A stretch of DNA of 64,000 nucleotides from positions 62,001 to 126,000 of the forward strand of contig JBGSIA010000106.1 in NCBI GenBank assembly GCA_041751935.1, written 5' to 3'. Position 1 is the stretch's first letter; every line of letters begins with the position of its first letter. The notes under the pieces were generated by a model. The model saw only the letters and a list, made by a program, of their open reading frames with translations. It was not told the origin of the DNA and ran no database searches. Made by a program: the position numbers and the translations under genes. Source of the DNA: JBBSJZ01 sp041751935. GTDB taxonomy: Bacteria; Planctomycetota; Planctomycetia; Pirellulales; Pirellulaceae. Below, one piece after another: positions 37,663-45,170 of the stretch.

Positions 37663-37745
37663 CCGATCGACACAACGCAATCATTGGCTATTTTCGAGCG
37701 TTGTTCCTTTGTTGGGCATTCCGTTGATTCCCAGGTTTTTCATCG

Positions 37746-39524
37746 ATGGCTAAACGAATCGATCTACCGCAGGGCTCGTGGCTGATGGCCGAAGAGTTGC
37801 TTCAAAGCGGTGATCTCTCATTCGTCGATGAACTTTGCACGATTCACGATGCCGATCGTTTAGGCAGTTTTGCAAAAACGTGGTACACAAATCGCCAGCC
37901 TCAGTCTCGTCGTTTGATGATCGAGTATCTGAATCGACCGCTGGCAACCTATCGACACGAAGCGCTCGTGAAGCGGTTGTTCAAACTTGCCGAAGCGGCT
38001 GCCGATGATGAGATGATGGGCGTGTTCATGGTCGCACTGGATCGTACGATTCGTCGAGTGCGCAAAACTCGACATCGCTACGACTGGCAGACGCGAGAAT
38101 CCTGGGACGAAGAAACCATACAAATTCCGCGTCACAGCACCGTTCCACGTGCTGATGGAATTCAATTTACAACTCATCAACTATCTCGTGCCAATCCCTT
38201 GAGGCTATTTTCCGTCGCCACGCGTTCCTACCTGCGACGCCGAGTGTGGCGGTATTTTCGCAGTATCGGCAAGCAAGACCCACAGCGTTACGCCGCGGCG
38301 ATTGGTCGAGCGATCGTACGCTATACGGACGAGGACTGTCACAACGGTTTGGTACTGATCGACAACTACGCGCTAACCCACGCGTTATTTCATCACAGCG
38401 AACTCTTGGTTGACCAATCCAGTTGCTGGATGCTCGCGGACGGCAAATCGCTTAGTGAACTGAAACCGGCTCCCGCTTTCGCGACAGCGTGGCAACAAAA
38501 TGCTGATGCGCTGATCGAAGTTCTCGGTGCTGCACAATCGCGTTGCGTGCGGCAATGGGCGATCCAGTTGATCCGGGCCCATCATCCTACAGCCATCTTG
38601 AGACTGCCGATTACCATACTCTTGCAGTGGATCGCCAACACCGACGATGAACTCGCGCTGTTGGCAGCGGAATCGTTGGGAAAAGCGAACAACCTTGGAT
38701 CAGTTTCAGTCAACGATTGGTTGCGACTGCTGGAGGCAGCAAACCCGCAGGTATTGGATCCAGTTTGTGCAACGATCCAGCGATGCATTGCACCGGAGGC
38801 AGTATCCTTGGACGAGAAGATCAAGCTCGCCTGTGCCCGCCCGATTCCTTTAGTTCGGCTGGCGATGCAGTGGCTGGAGTCCGTCAGTGTTCGGTCCCCT
38901 GAGGATTGCCGCATATTATTGCAAGTAAGTGAAGCTGAAGCGGGCTCGTTACGGCCCGAGTTAGTACAAGGAGTTTGCGACCGAATCAAAGCGTCTGGTT
39001 TTCGTGACGCCAATTGGATACTTGAATTGCTTGATGCGCGGCATGCGGATGTGCGCGCTGTTGGCTGGGATTGGTTGTTGACCGATGATAAGTACAGCAA
39101 CGATATCAGTATCTGGCATCGGCTTTTGGAAACGCCATATGATAACGTGCGGATGAAGTTGATCGAGTTGTTGAGTCGACGAGCGGGAGACGCGAAACAG
39201 ACATCCGCTCAAATTGTATGTGTGGATAAACTGGACGCAGGTCTAGTCCGTACGTTGTGGGCAACGGTGTTGCTAAACATTCAACGCGGTGGCAAGCGTA
39301 AGCCAGCGATCGTGCAGGCGATTGTCGAGCGATTGCGGCAATGTCCTGGCGATGCCGAACAGCTACTGCCGCTGCTTGCTGTCGCCTTGCGAAGCGTTCG
39401 TAGTGTTGAGTTTCGCAGTGGCTTGGCCGGCGTGGTACAACTTGTCCAAAGGCGACCGGAGATGTCAGGATTGGTTGCAGAAAAGTTTCCTGAGCTAGAA
39501 ATTACTTCGTCACCAAGCGGTTGA
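37746..39524 (+). CDS. ARM/HEAT-repeat protein of a type XIII-like retron
   Basis: 592 residues. No enzymatic motif. Residues ~1-70 and ~250-580 are built of amphipathic helix pairs typical of HEAT/ARM repeats, for example ADALIEVLGAAQSRCVRQWAIQLIRAH, NTDDELALLAAESLGKANNLGSVSVNDWLRLLEAANPQVLDPVCATIQR and DNVRMKLIELLSRRAGD. Residues ~100-230 form a separate domain with basic segments (RTIRRVRKTRHRYDW, TRSYLRRRVWRYFRSIGKQ). It is followed by the putative msr-msd and the WHSWIM and RT genes. An ARM protein in this position matches what I recall of retron type XIII. The role there is unproven; effector scaffold or sensor are possible. ATG 37746 has only a weak ribosome site. Confidence 0.75.
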   Translation: MAKRIDLPQGSWLMAEELLQSGDLSFVDELCTIHDADRLGSFAKTWYTNRQPQSRRLMIEYLNRPLATYRHEALVKRLFKLAEAAADDEMMGVFMVALDRTIRRVRKTRHRYDWQTRESWDEETIQIPRHSTVPRADGIQFTTHQLSRANPLRLFSVATRSYLRRRVWRYFRSIGKQDPQRYAAAIGRAIVRYTDEDCHNGLVLIDNYALTHALFHHSELLVDQSSCWMLADGKSLSELKPAPAFATAWQQNADALIEVLGAAQSRCVRQWAIQLIRAHHPTAILRLPITILLQWIANTDDELALLAAESLGKANNLGSVSVNDWLRLLEAANPQVLDPVCATIQRCIAPEAVSLDEKIKLACARPIPLVRLAMQWLESVSVRSPEDCRILLQVSEAEAGSLRPELVQGVCDRIKASGFRDANWILELLDARHADVRAVGWDWLLTDDKYSNDISIWHRLLETPYDNVRMKLIELLSRRAGDAKQTSAQIVCVDKLDAGLVRTLWATVLLNIQRGGKRKPAIVQAIVERLRQCPGDAEQLLPLLAVALRSVRSVEFRSGLAGVVQLVQRRPEMSGLVAEKFPELEITSSPSG

Positions 39525-39538
39525 CGATTGGATCGATT

Positions 39539-39762
39539 TTCGGGAGGAGAGTGCGAGTCGTTCGAGACCAGTTTGCTGCGGTGTTCCGCCGTGGTTTGAG
39601 TTTGCTTTGTCATGCTTCCCCAAGGCCGTTGTTCGTTCGCCGGATACGTCACCGTACCGTCGGGCTGAGTCAACGTAGTTCACGACGGTACGGTGACGTA
39701 TCCGGCTTGAGTGAACGACCTTGGTCGGCGCTTCGAAGTCGACGTCTCGCGCTCCTTCCGAA
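39539..39762 (+). ncRNA. Putative retron msr-msd non-coding RNA
   Basis: Three nested elements. (1) Outer inverted repeat, a1/a2-like: ttcgggaggag (39539-39549) pairs with ctccttccgaa (39752-39762), 11 bp with one G-U. After a small internal loop, gcgag (39553-39557) pairs with ctcgc (39746-39750). (2) A short stem-loop near the 5' end, gcgg-tgtt-ccgc (39578-39589), like msr loops. (3) A long hairpin: 24 perfectly paired bases, 39639-39662 with 39683-39706, and a 20-nt loop. It is extended by ccaagg/ccttgg (39620-39625 / 39719-39724) and cgtt/aacg (39627-39630 / 39714-39717). The hairpin would be the msd stem. It lies 14 nt after the ARM gene stop, in the same operon as the RT. A terminator or a MITE-like palindrome is an alternative, but neither would explain the enclosing a1/a2 pairing. 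Confidence 0.65.
39639..39706. repeat. Perfect 24-bp inverted repeat with 20-nt loop (msd stem candidate)
   Basis: Left arm 39639-39662 and right arm 39683-39706 are exact reverse complements over all 24 positions. The stem is GC-rich, and the loop (39663-39682) carries no long self-pairing. It is by far the longest perfect inverted repeat noticed in the window. Confidence 0.97.
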
Positions 39763-39856
39763 TTTTTTACCTCCGGTAGTCAACTTTAATCGCTGAGCTC
39801 TTTACCACTCAAGCCGATCGAAGTTGTTATCGCGTTTTCCTGTGAGATAAGTTACG

Positions 39857-41560
39857 ATCATAGACCTTTCGCTCGCTTATCATCGTCGTAGCTCGGTCGA
39901 CCGCGGCACCGCAGGACTAGCGATAGCACTAGCGCCCAATCTGCGGCGAGATCGGGTCAGCTTTGATGGAACCTTGACTGATCCCTTGCGGTTTCGTGAG
40001 GCGATCAGTTCTCTGCACGACGTGGTGATCAACGACCTGCGATACAAACCTCGCGACAAAACAGCTTATGACGAATTCAAGGCCGCCGAAGCCGGTCGCG
40101 AAGCAGTGATTCGCAAACAGGCGTATCAAGCCAAACGTGATGAAATCAAAGCTTCGCTACCGGAGCCAATGCCCGTAGGACTCGAAGCGGATTATCGCAA
40201 CCAGCGAAGTCGTTATTGGCGGGTTCGACAACAGTATTCCAATCACTTGCTGCGTCAGGACATGTCGCTGTGGCGACTGTTGATGCCCTGTGATCCTGTG
40301 ATCACCGTGGCACCCGACACGCTGTTTTTTGAGTGTTTTAGTGCCGACGAAAGCAGTTATGGATGTTTGAAGATAGATCGCGAAGCGTTTGTCTCCACCC
40401 ATGACGTAACTCTGGGAACGACGAACGTTGATTATTCTTGGTCACTGTATGAGCACTTTCAACAACTGCGAAGCTACCGCCAGACTCGCTTCACCATTGA
40501 TCCGCAAGGATTCGACGTCGCGACGAGCGACACCCCGTCGCATCGCGAAGAGAAAATCGATTTGCCCAACAGTTGGCTTCGCGGATTCATGCAGTTGCAA
40601 TCGGCGATGAGTTTACCGATGCGACGAGTTCCGTTGAGTCGCGAAGGTATTTACAACGTACTGGGGTTTTTACAGCGGCATCGCGCCGCGCGCAGCCCAC
40701 GAGCTGTACGTTTTGAGTTGGAACCGGGAAAGCCAGTGGTGATCGTCTTGGAGCCCTGGGAAAAAAGAATCGAGCTGCACTCGACGCCCTATACCGGTAA
40801 TCGTGCGGAAACGATTCGCGTGTGGGGACGCGATCGTTTGAAAGTGCTTGCGAGACTATTGCCGTTGATGGATTCTGCGGAAGTATGTTTGCTTGGTACT
40901 GGCCTGCCGAGTTTCTGGATTATTCAGATGGGCGAGATGCGAATGACGCTCGGGCTGAGCGGTTGGACGACGAATGATTGGACGTCCGCATCAGCATTGG
41001 CGCAACTTGCTCCACCCACTCAGGTCAACGAAGTCATACTTACCGAAATCGCTGCCGTTTTTCGCGCGGACCCGAAGCGAAGTTTTGAGCAAGTTGTGTC
41101 TCAAGTTCGTTGTTCTCCGCCCCAGGTCGCCGCCGGTTTGAATCGACTGGCGTTATTGGGGCAGGTAATCCACGATTTGCCAAATGCAGTTTATCGTTGG
41201 CGACAAGTCATGCCGGTGCCGCTGAGCGAATCACAAATAGGAATCGACGATGCGGAATCTCGAGAAGCCGCCGCACTTGCCTCGAGAGCGACCTTCAAGA
41301 TCTCACGCGACGAAATCTCGCCATCGGGAATGCGAATCGTGGTGGGCAAGATTGTAGAAAAGCGTCTCTTGGAGCAGTCCGTGGAATTGGTACTTGATGG
41401 TGACGGACGAATCGCTCGCGGCAAGTGCAATTGTTCGCACCACTTCAAAAATGGGTTGCGAAAAGGACCGTGTCGACATTTACAGACGCTGCGAAATCAC
41501 TTGTTACACTCCGCTTCGTCAAGTTCGCTGGATCAGTGGTACAACAGTTTTTGGAATTGA
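39857..41560 (+). CDS. Winged-helix/SWIM zinc-finger protein of a type XIII-like retron
   Basis: The first standard start codon is TTG 39974 (528 aa). The frame is open upstream to a TAA at 39848-39850, and the upstream residues look coding and family-like (IDLSLAYHRRSSVDRGTAGLAIALAPNLRRDRVSFDGTL). They read straight into DPLRFREAISSLHDVV. Initiation may therefore be at a rare codon (ATC 39857, ATA 39860 or ACG 39854) after gtgag. The middle region contains a winged-helix-like part (NEVILTEIAAVFRADPKRSFEQVVSQVRCSPPQVAAGLNRLALLGQVI). Near the C-terminus a SWIM zinc finger is clear: KCNC...PCRH, with C485, C487, C500 and H502 counted from the TTG. It probably binds nucleic acid or protein. Its stop is 3 nt from the RT start. 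Confidence 0.75.
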   Translation: MIDLSLAYHRRSSVDRGTAGLAIALAPNLRRDRVSFDGTLTDPLRFREAISSLHDVVINDLRYKPRDKTAYDEFKAAEAGREAVIRKQAYQAKRDEIKASLPEPMPVGLEADYRNQRSRYWRVRQQYSNHLLRQDMSLWRLLMPCDPVITVAPDTLFFECFSADESSYGCLKIDREAFVSTHDVTLGTTNVDYSWSLYEHFQQLRSYRQTRFTIDPQGFDVATSDTPSHREEKIDLPNSWLRGFMQLQSAMSLPMRRVPLSREGIYNVLGFLQRHRAARSPRAVRFELEPGKPVVIVLEPWEKRIELHSTPYTGNRAETIRVWGRDRLKVLARLLPLMDSAEVCLLGTGLPSFWIIQMGEMRMTLGLSGWTTNDWTSASALAQLAPPTQVNEVILTEIAAVFRADPKRSFEQVVSQVRCSPPQVAAGLNRLALLGQVIHDLPNAVYRWRQVMPVPLSESQIGIDDAESREAAALASRATFKISRDEISPSGMRIVVGKIVEKRLLEQSVELVLDGDGRIARGKCNCSHHFKNGLRKGPCRHLQTLRNHLLHSASSSSLDQWYNSFWN

Positions 41561-41563
41561 GCG

Positions 41564-43492
41564 ATGACAGACCCGGCAACTCGACAAACGGTTCAACAAT
41601 TGGTCCTCGACCATGTCGCCTCTAATGCAATGTTCACCGCCTACGACATCACGTTGTTTGCTCGCGCTCACGGCGTGCAACTGCGTCACGACGAGGGACG
41701 TGACATCGTTCACGAAATGTTCCAGAATGGCATACTCGGCGTGGGCTATCGCCGCAGTGTCATTGATGTGGGTGCCCCCTCCAAACCGTTTCTATATCAT
41801 CCTTTCACTAGTGACCCCAACACTTATCGTTCATCAGCGAGCGGTGCGAACGTTACTCCACAGTCAGCGACTGGTCCGCAGACGTCCGCACGAGCGACAA
41901 CGAGCAGTCGCCCGCCCGGAATCCTGCAGAGAATCGTGAGCACTTTTCTCGGAGGAACTTCAAATCCCAGCACTGCTGCAGGAGCAAACGCTCGATCACC
42001 ACAACGAGTCCCTGTGCCACGTCAACCGCCAGTTCGGCGCGCGAGTGTAACGCTGGATTTGGACGCGTCCGGTTTTTTGCCGATCTCGCGAGATGAACTC
42101 CAGCGTGGTGCGTCACGCACGAACCTGTGGGGCAACCCCTGGTTCGGTCGACGAGACTTAATTCCACCGGTCTCTGACGATCGGACGCAATTGATTGATC
42201 GAGCCATGGTGACTCAGGGGTTGATCACCCCCGAAGAACTTGCAGAGATTCATCGAGTCGGTGCGTTGATGGATCATTTTCGCCCGAGCGAGACGCTGGC
42301 TCGCTTCGAGTCGCAACAGGCGGGCGCCGCAGCGGTCGAGCAAGAACGCCAGCGCCAACAAACACTGAAGGCCAAGAAGAAGGCTGAAGCTGCGGAAAAA
42401 AACGAGGCCTATCGTCGAGCCGTTGCAGAGCGTAAGACTAACGACATCATCTTTTTAGGACGAGGTGTCTCCGGGCGACTGAATGATCGTACGAGTGACA
42501 CCGAACGATTGCAAAGTTTAGACGTGCAACTGCTTTCCACTCCAGCGGACGTCGCTGTGGCGCTCGGGATCAGTGTATCGAAACTTCGCTGGTTAGCATT
42601 TCACAACGAGGTCGCCAGTCGTACTCACTACGTGCGATTTGAGATCGCTAAACGCAGTGGCGGTGTGAGGTCACTTTGTTCACCGCACAAGTCGCTGGCA
42701 ACGGCTCAGCAATGGATTCTGTCACAAATCCTCGACAAGCTTCCTACCGAGTCGGCAGCACATGGTTTCATTCGCACTCGCAGCATCGTGACCGGAGCGG
42801 TACCCCACGTTGGTCACGATATCTTGATCAACATGGATCTAGAAAACTTTTTTCCCAGCATTACTTTTCCTCGCGTGCGGCATCTGTTCCAGCGCATTGG
42901 TTATTCGCCAGCGGTTGCGACTGTGTTGGCACTATTGTGTACCGAGTGTCCGCGCCGCACAGTGATCTATGCTGGTCAACCCTATTTGGTGGCTATCGGA
43001 CCTCGCGGTCTACCCCAAGGTGCCTGTACCAGTCCCGCGATCTCGAACCAAATAGCTCGTCGACTGGATCGTCGGATGCAAGGGTTGGCGACAAAGATGG
43101 AACTGACCTACTCGCGGTATGCTGACGACTTGTCCTTGTCCGGCAATCAGGAATTGGCATCACGGATCGGCTATGTAATGGCGTGTGCGCGACACATGGC
43201 GCAAGATGAAGGATTCACGATTAACGAGAAGAAGACACGTGTATTACGTCGCAATTCGGCACAGATTGTTACCGGATTGGTTGTCAACGACAGAGTAGCG
43301 CCGACGCGTCAATCTTTACGTCGCATTCGCTCGATCTTGCATCACGCGAAAACTGAGGGATTAAATGCCCAGAACCGCGACGATCATCCCGACTTTCGTG
43401 CTTGGCTAGGTGGCTACATTTCGTTCATTGCGATGACTCGCCCAGATCTAGCGAGGACGTTTCAGCAACAGCTTGTTTCAGTGAGAGATTAG
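41564..43492 (+). CDS. Retron-type reverse transcriptase with long N-terminal extension
   Basis: 642 residues, about twice the usual retron RT. The RT domain is about 330-640. Motifs: NMDLENFFPSI (catalytic D425), GLPQGACTSPAISN (482-495), YADD (519-522, catalytic D521 and D522). Retron hallmarks: GAVPH at 411-415 in the region X position (usual form NAxxH) and VTG at 569-571 (region Y). The N-terminal ~330 residues contain a winged-helix-like start (LVLDHVASNAMFTAYDITLFARAHG), a Ser/Thr/Pro-rich linker, and a basic coiled coil near 265-300 (RQRQQTLKAKKKAEAAEKNEAYRRAVAERK). It would make msDNA from the RNA at 39539-39762. Start ATG lies 3 nt after the SWIM gene and the stop 4 nt before the PARP gene, so the three are translationally linked. 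Confidence 0.92.
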   Translation: MTDPATRQTVQQLVLDHVASNAMFTAYDITLFARAHGVQLRHDEGRDIVHEMFQNGILGVGYRRSVIDVGAPSKPFLYHPFTSDPNTYRSSASGANVTPQSATGPQTSARATTSSRPPGILQRIVSTFLGGTSNPSTAAGANARSPQRVPVPRQPPVRRASVTLDLDASGFLPISRDELQRGASRTNLWGNPWFGRRDLIPPVSDDRTQLIDRAMVTQGLITPEELAEIHRVGALMDHFRPSETLARFESQQAGAAAVEQERQRQQTLKAKKKAEAAEKNEAYRRAVAERKTNDIIFLGRGVSGRLNDRTSDTERLQSLDVQLLSTPADVAVALGISVSKLRWLAFHNEVASRTHYVRFEIAKRSGGVRSLCSPHKSLATAQQWILSQILDKLPTESAAHGFIRTRSIVTGAVPHVGHDILINMDLENFFPSITFPRVRHLFQRIGYSPAVATVLALLCTECPRRTVIYAGQPYLVAIGPRGLPQGACTSPAISNQIARRLDRRMQGLATKMELTYSRYADDLSLSGNQELASRIGYVMACARHMAQDEGFTINEKKTRVLRRNSAQIVTGLVVNDRVAPTRQSLRRIRSILHHAKTEGLNAQNRDDHPDFRAWLGGYISFIAMTRPDLARTFQQQLVSVRD

Positions 43493-43496
43493 GGCG

Positions 43497-45119
43497 ATGG
43501 GAACCAAACTTGCCAAAGATACTTATCCGGAAAAAGGCAGCCCCAACGACTTTCAATGTTTCGGGCCGCCAGCGACAAAGGATGGCGATTTTTCAGCGGT
43601 TAAGATTGCCGATTTGGGATGCTTCACTCAAGACGGCAAGGATACCAACAAGTACTACCACGGTGCTATCGTCCAACACCGCACTAGCAAGAATTGGTAC
43701 ACGTACTTTGAGTGGGGGCGAACCGGTGCAGCACGACCAAGTTTTCAGTTTGTTCAATGCGTCAACGAACAGGATGCGCAACGAACATTCGCCTCACAAT
43801 TGCATTCCAAGAACGATTCGCGTGGCGAATGGGTGACGATCGCTAGCATCCGGACGCTGCGTGCTCGGGCGGGCAAGGACTGTTACCTTGTCCGTCCCAT
43901 GGCAACGCGGAGCACGGGCTTGCCGGATGCTCGCAGCATCAAGATCAACGAAGGCGCGCGAGCGGATAAAGTGGTTGCCGCAGTCGCCAGTTCCGATTCT
44001 AAACCAGGCACCGCGGTGAAGAAGTCTCGCAAGAAGACGCCGCAGGTTGATCAACCGACGCGAGATTTATTGCGCGACCTCAATGCCGCTACGATCGCCT
44101 ACACACGCGGTAGTATGGCGGACGAGAGTTTACCCACCCAGGCGGCGATTGATGAAGCGAGGACCATTCTCAACGAAGCCCAAAAACGATTGTTGAAAGT
44201 TGGTGATAGTGTCACGAAGCAATTGAAAGATAAACAGCTCGTGCAGATGACGACGCTGATGTACGGCAGAATTCCGAAAAAGAAACCGCTGCGAGCCAAA
44301 CCTGAGGATTGGATGCTCAGCCAAGATAACATCCTCGCTTGGCAAAATGATTTGGACGCCTTTGAAAGTGCGTTGTATGCCACGGATATTGACCAGTCGG
44401 GCGAAGACCCCAGTCCTCTCGAAGAACTCAACGTGCAAATGGAATGGATCTCGCCAACCTCTGCTTTGGGAAAATCGCTCTACAAGTGGTGGCCTGCGGC
44501 GACAGCTAATCGGCACTCGTATATCAAGGACATGACGATTCGAAACTTGTGGCGAATTGATCGCAACGACGATAAAGGACGGATTTCCAGCTCGCAAGAT
44601 TTGGTCATCCAGGGCAAGCACAAGATCGTCGAATTCGCTCTACATCAACCGAAATCACGAGTTGACTTGGACGCGCCAGGCAAGAGGCGGTTCAAAGATT
44701 CCAATACAGCGCTGCTGTTCCATGGAACACGGAGCGTGAACGTTCGTGGCATCATGAAAGAATCATTACGAATGCCCAAGGAGCTTGTCGGAGTGGTGAT
44801 CACCGGTGCGATGTTTGGCCCTGGACTGTACTTTGCCGATGACTGGAAAAAGTCTGCTGGTTACACAAGCATGACGAACAGTTACTGGAGTCGGGGAGGT
44901 GGCAGTGTGGCCGGCCGCGGGGCGTTTATGTTTGCGATGGACGTTGTTTTGGGTAACCCATTCGTCTCGCCACATGCCCATGGCTACACCGGACCGCCCG
45001 AAAAGCACCACTGTGTGTTTGGCAAGGCCGACCACAGCGGCGTACAAAATAACGAGTACATTATCTTTGATACCAATCAACAACAAATTCGATATCTGGC
45101 AGAATTCGACGTTGCCTAG
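43497..45119 (+). CDS. WGR-domain poly(ADP-ribose) polymerase
   Basis: 540 residues. Residues ~45-110 form a WGR domain (KYYHGAIVQHRTSKNWYTYFEWGRTG; WGR at 73-75), which in PARP1-3 contacts DNA ends and relays activation. Residues ~185-320 resemble the helical PARP regulatory domain (DLLRDLNAATIAYTRGSM, AIDEARTILNEAQKRLL). The catalytic domain is ~340-540. The triad is intact: H409 (LLFHGTRSVN), Y445 (GPGLYFADD) and E520 (NNEYIIFD). It should transfer ADP-ribose from NAD+, and the glutamate is the one required for chain elongation. It starts 4 nt after the RT stop, so it is part of the retron operon. Possible role: effector that modifies targets or drains NAD+ on infection, controlled by msDNA or DNA ends. 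No signal peptide. Bacterial PARPs are rare and sporadic, which suggests transfer. Confidence 0.93.
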   Translation: MGTKLAKDTYPEKGSPNDFQCFGPPATKDGDFSAVKIADLGCFTQDGKDTNKYYHGAIVQHRTSKNWYTYFEWGRTGAARPSFQFVQCVNEQDAQRTFASQLHSKNDSRGEWVTIASIRTLRARAGKDCYLVRPMATRSTGLPDARSIKINEGARADKVVAAVASSDSKPGTAVKKSRKKTPQVDQPTRDLLRDLNAATIAYTRGSMADESLPTQAAIDEARTILNEAQKRLLKVGDSVTKQLKDKQLVQMTTLMYGRIPKKKPLRAKPEDWMLSQDNILAWQNDLDAFESALYATDIDQSGEDPSPLEELNVQMEWISPTSALGKSLYKWWPAATANRHSYIKDMTIRNLWRIDRNDDKGRISSSQDLVIQGKHKIVEFALHQPKSRVDLDAPGKRRFKDSNTALLFHGTRSVNVRGIMKESLRMPKELVGVVITGAMFGPGLYFADDWKKSAGYTSMTNSYWSRGGGSVAGRGAFMFAMDVVLGNPFVSPHAHGYTGPPEKHHCVFGKADHSGVQNNEYIIFDTNQQQIRYLAEFDVA

Positions 45120-45170
45120 ATCTCGGACAAACTTAACTGAGTTTTTTGATATCGATTGAGGTCATCGCAT

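Noticed and set aside
39639..39706. Hairpin as a simple rho-independent terminator or MITE
   Set aside because: The stem is 24 perfect pairs with a 20-nt loop, far longer than a terminator, and no T-run follows the stem. No second copy or target-site duplication was seen. The enclosing a1/a2 pairing fits a retron RNA better.
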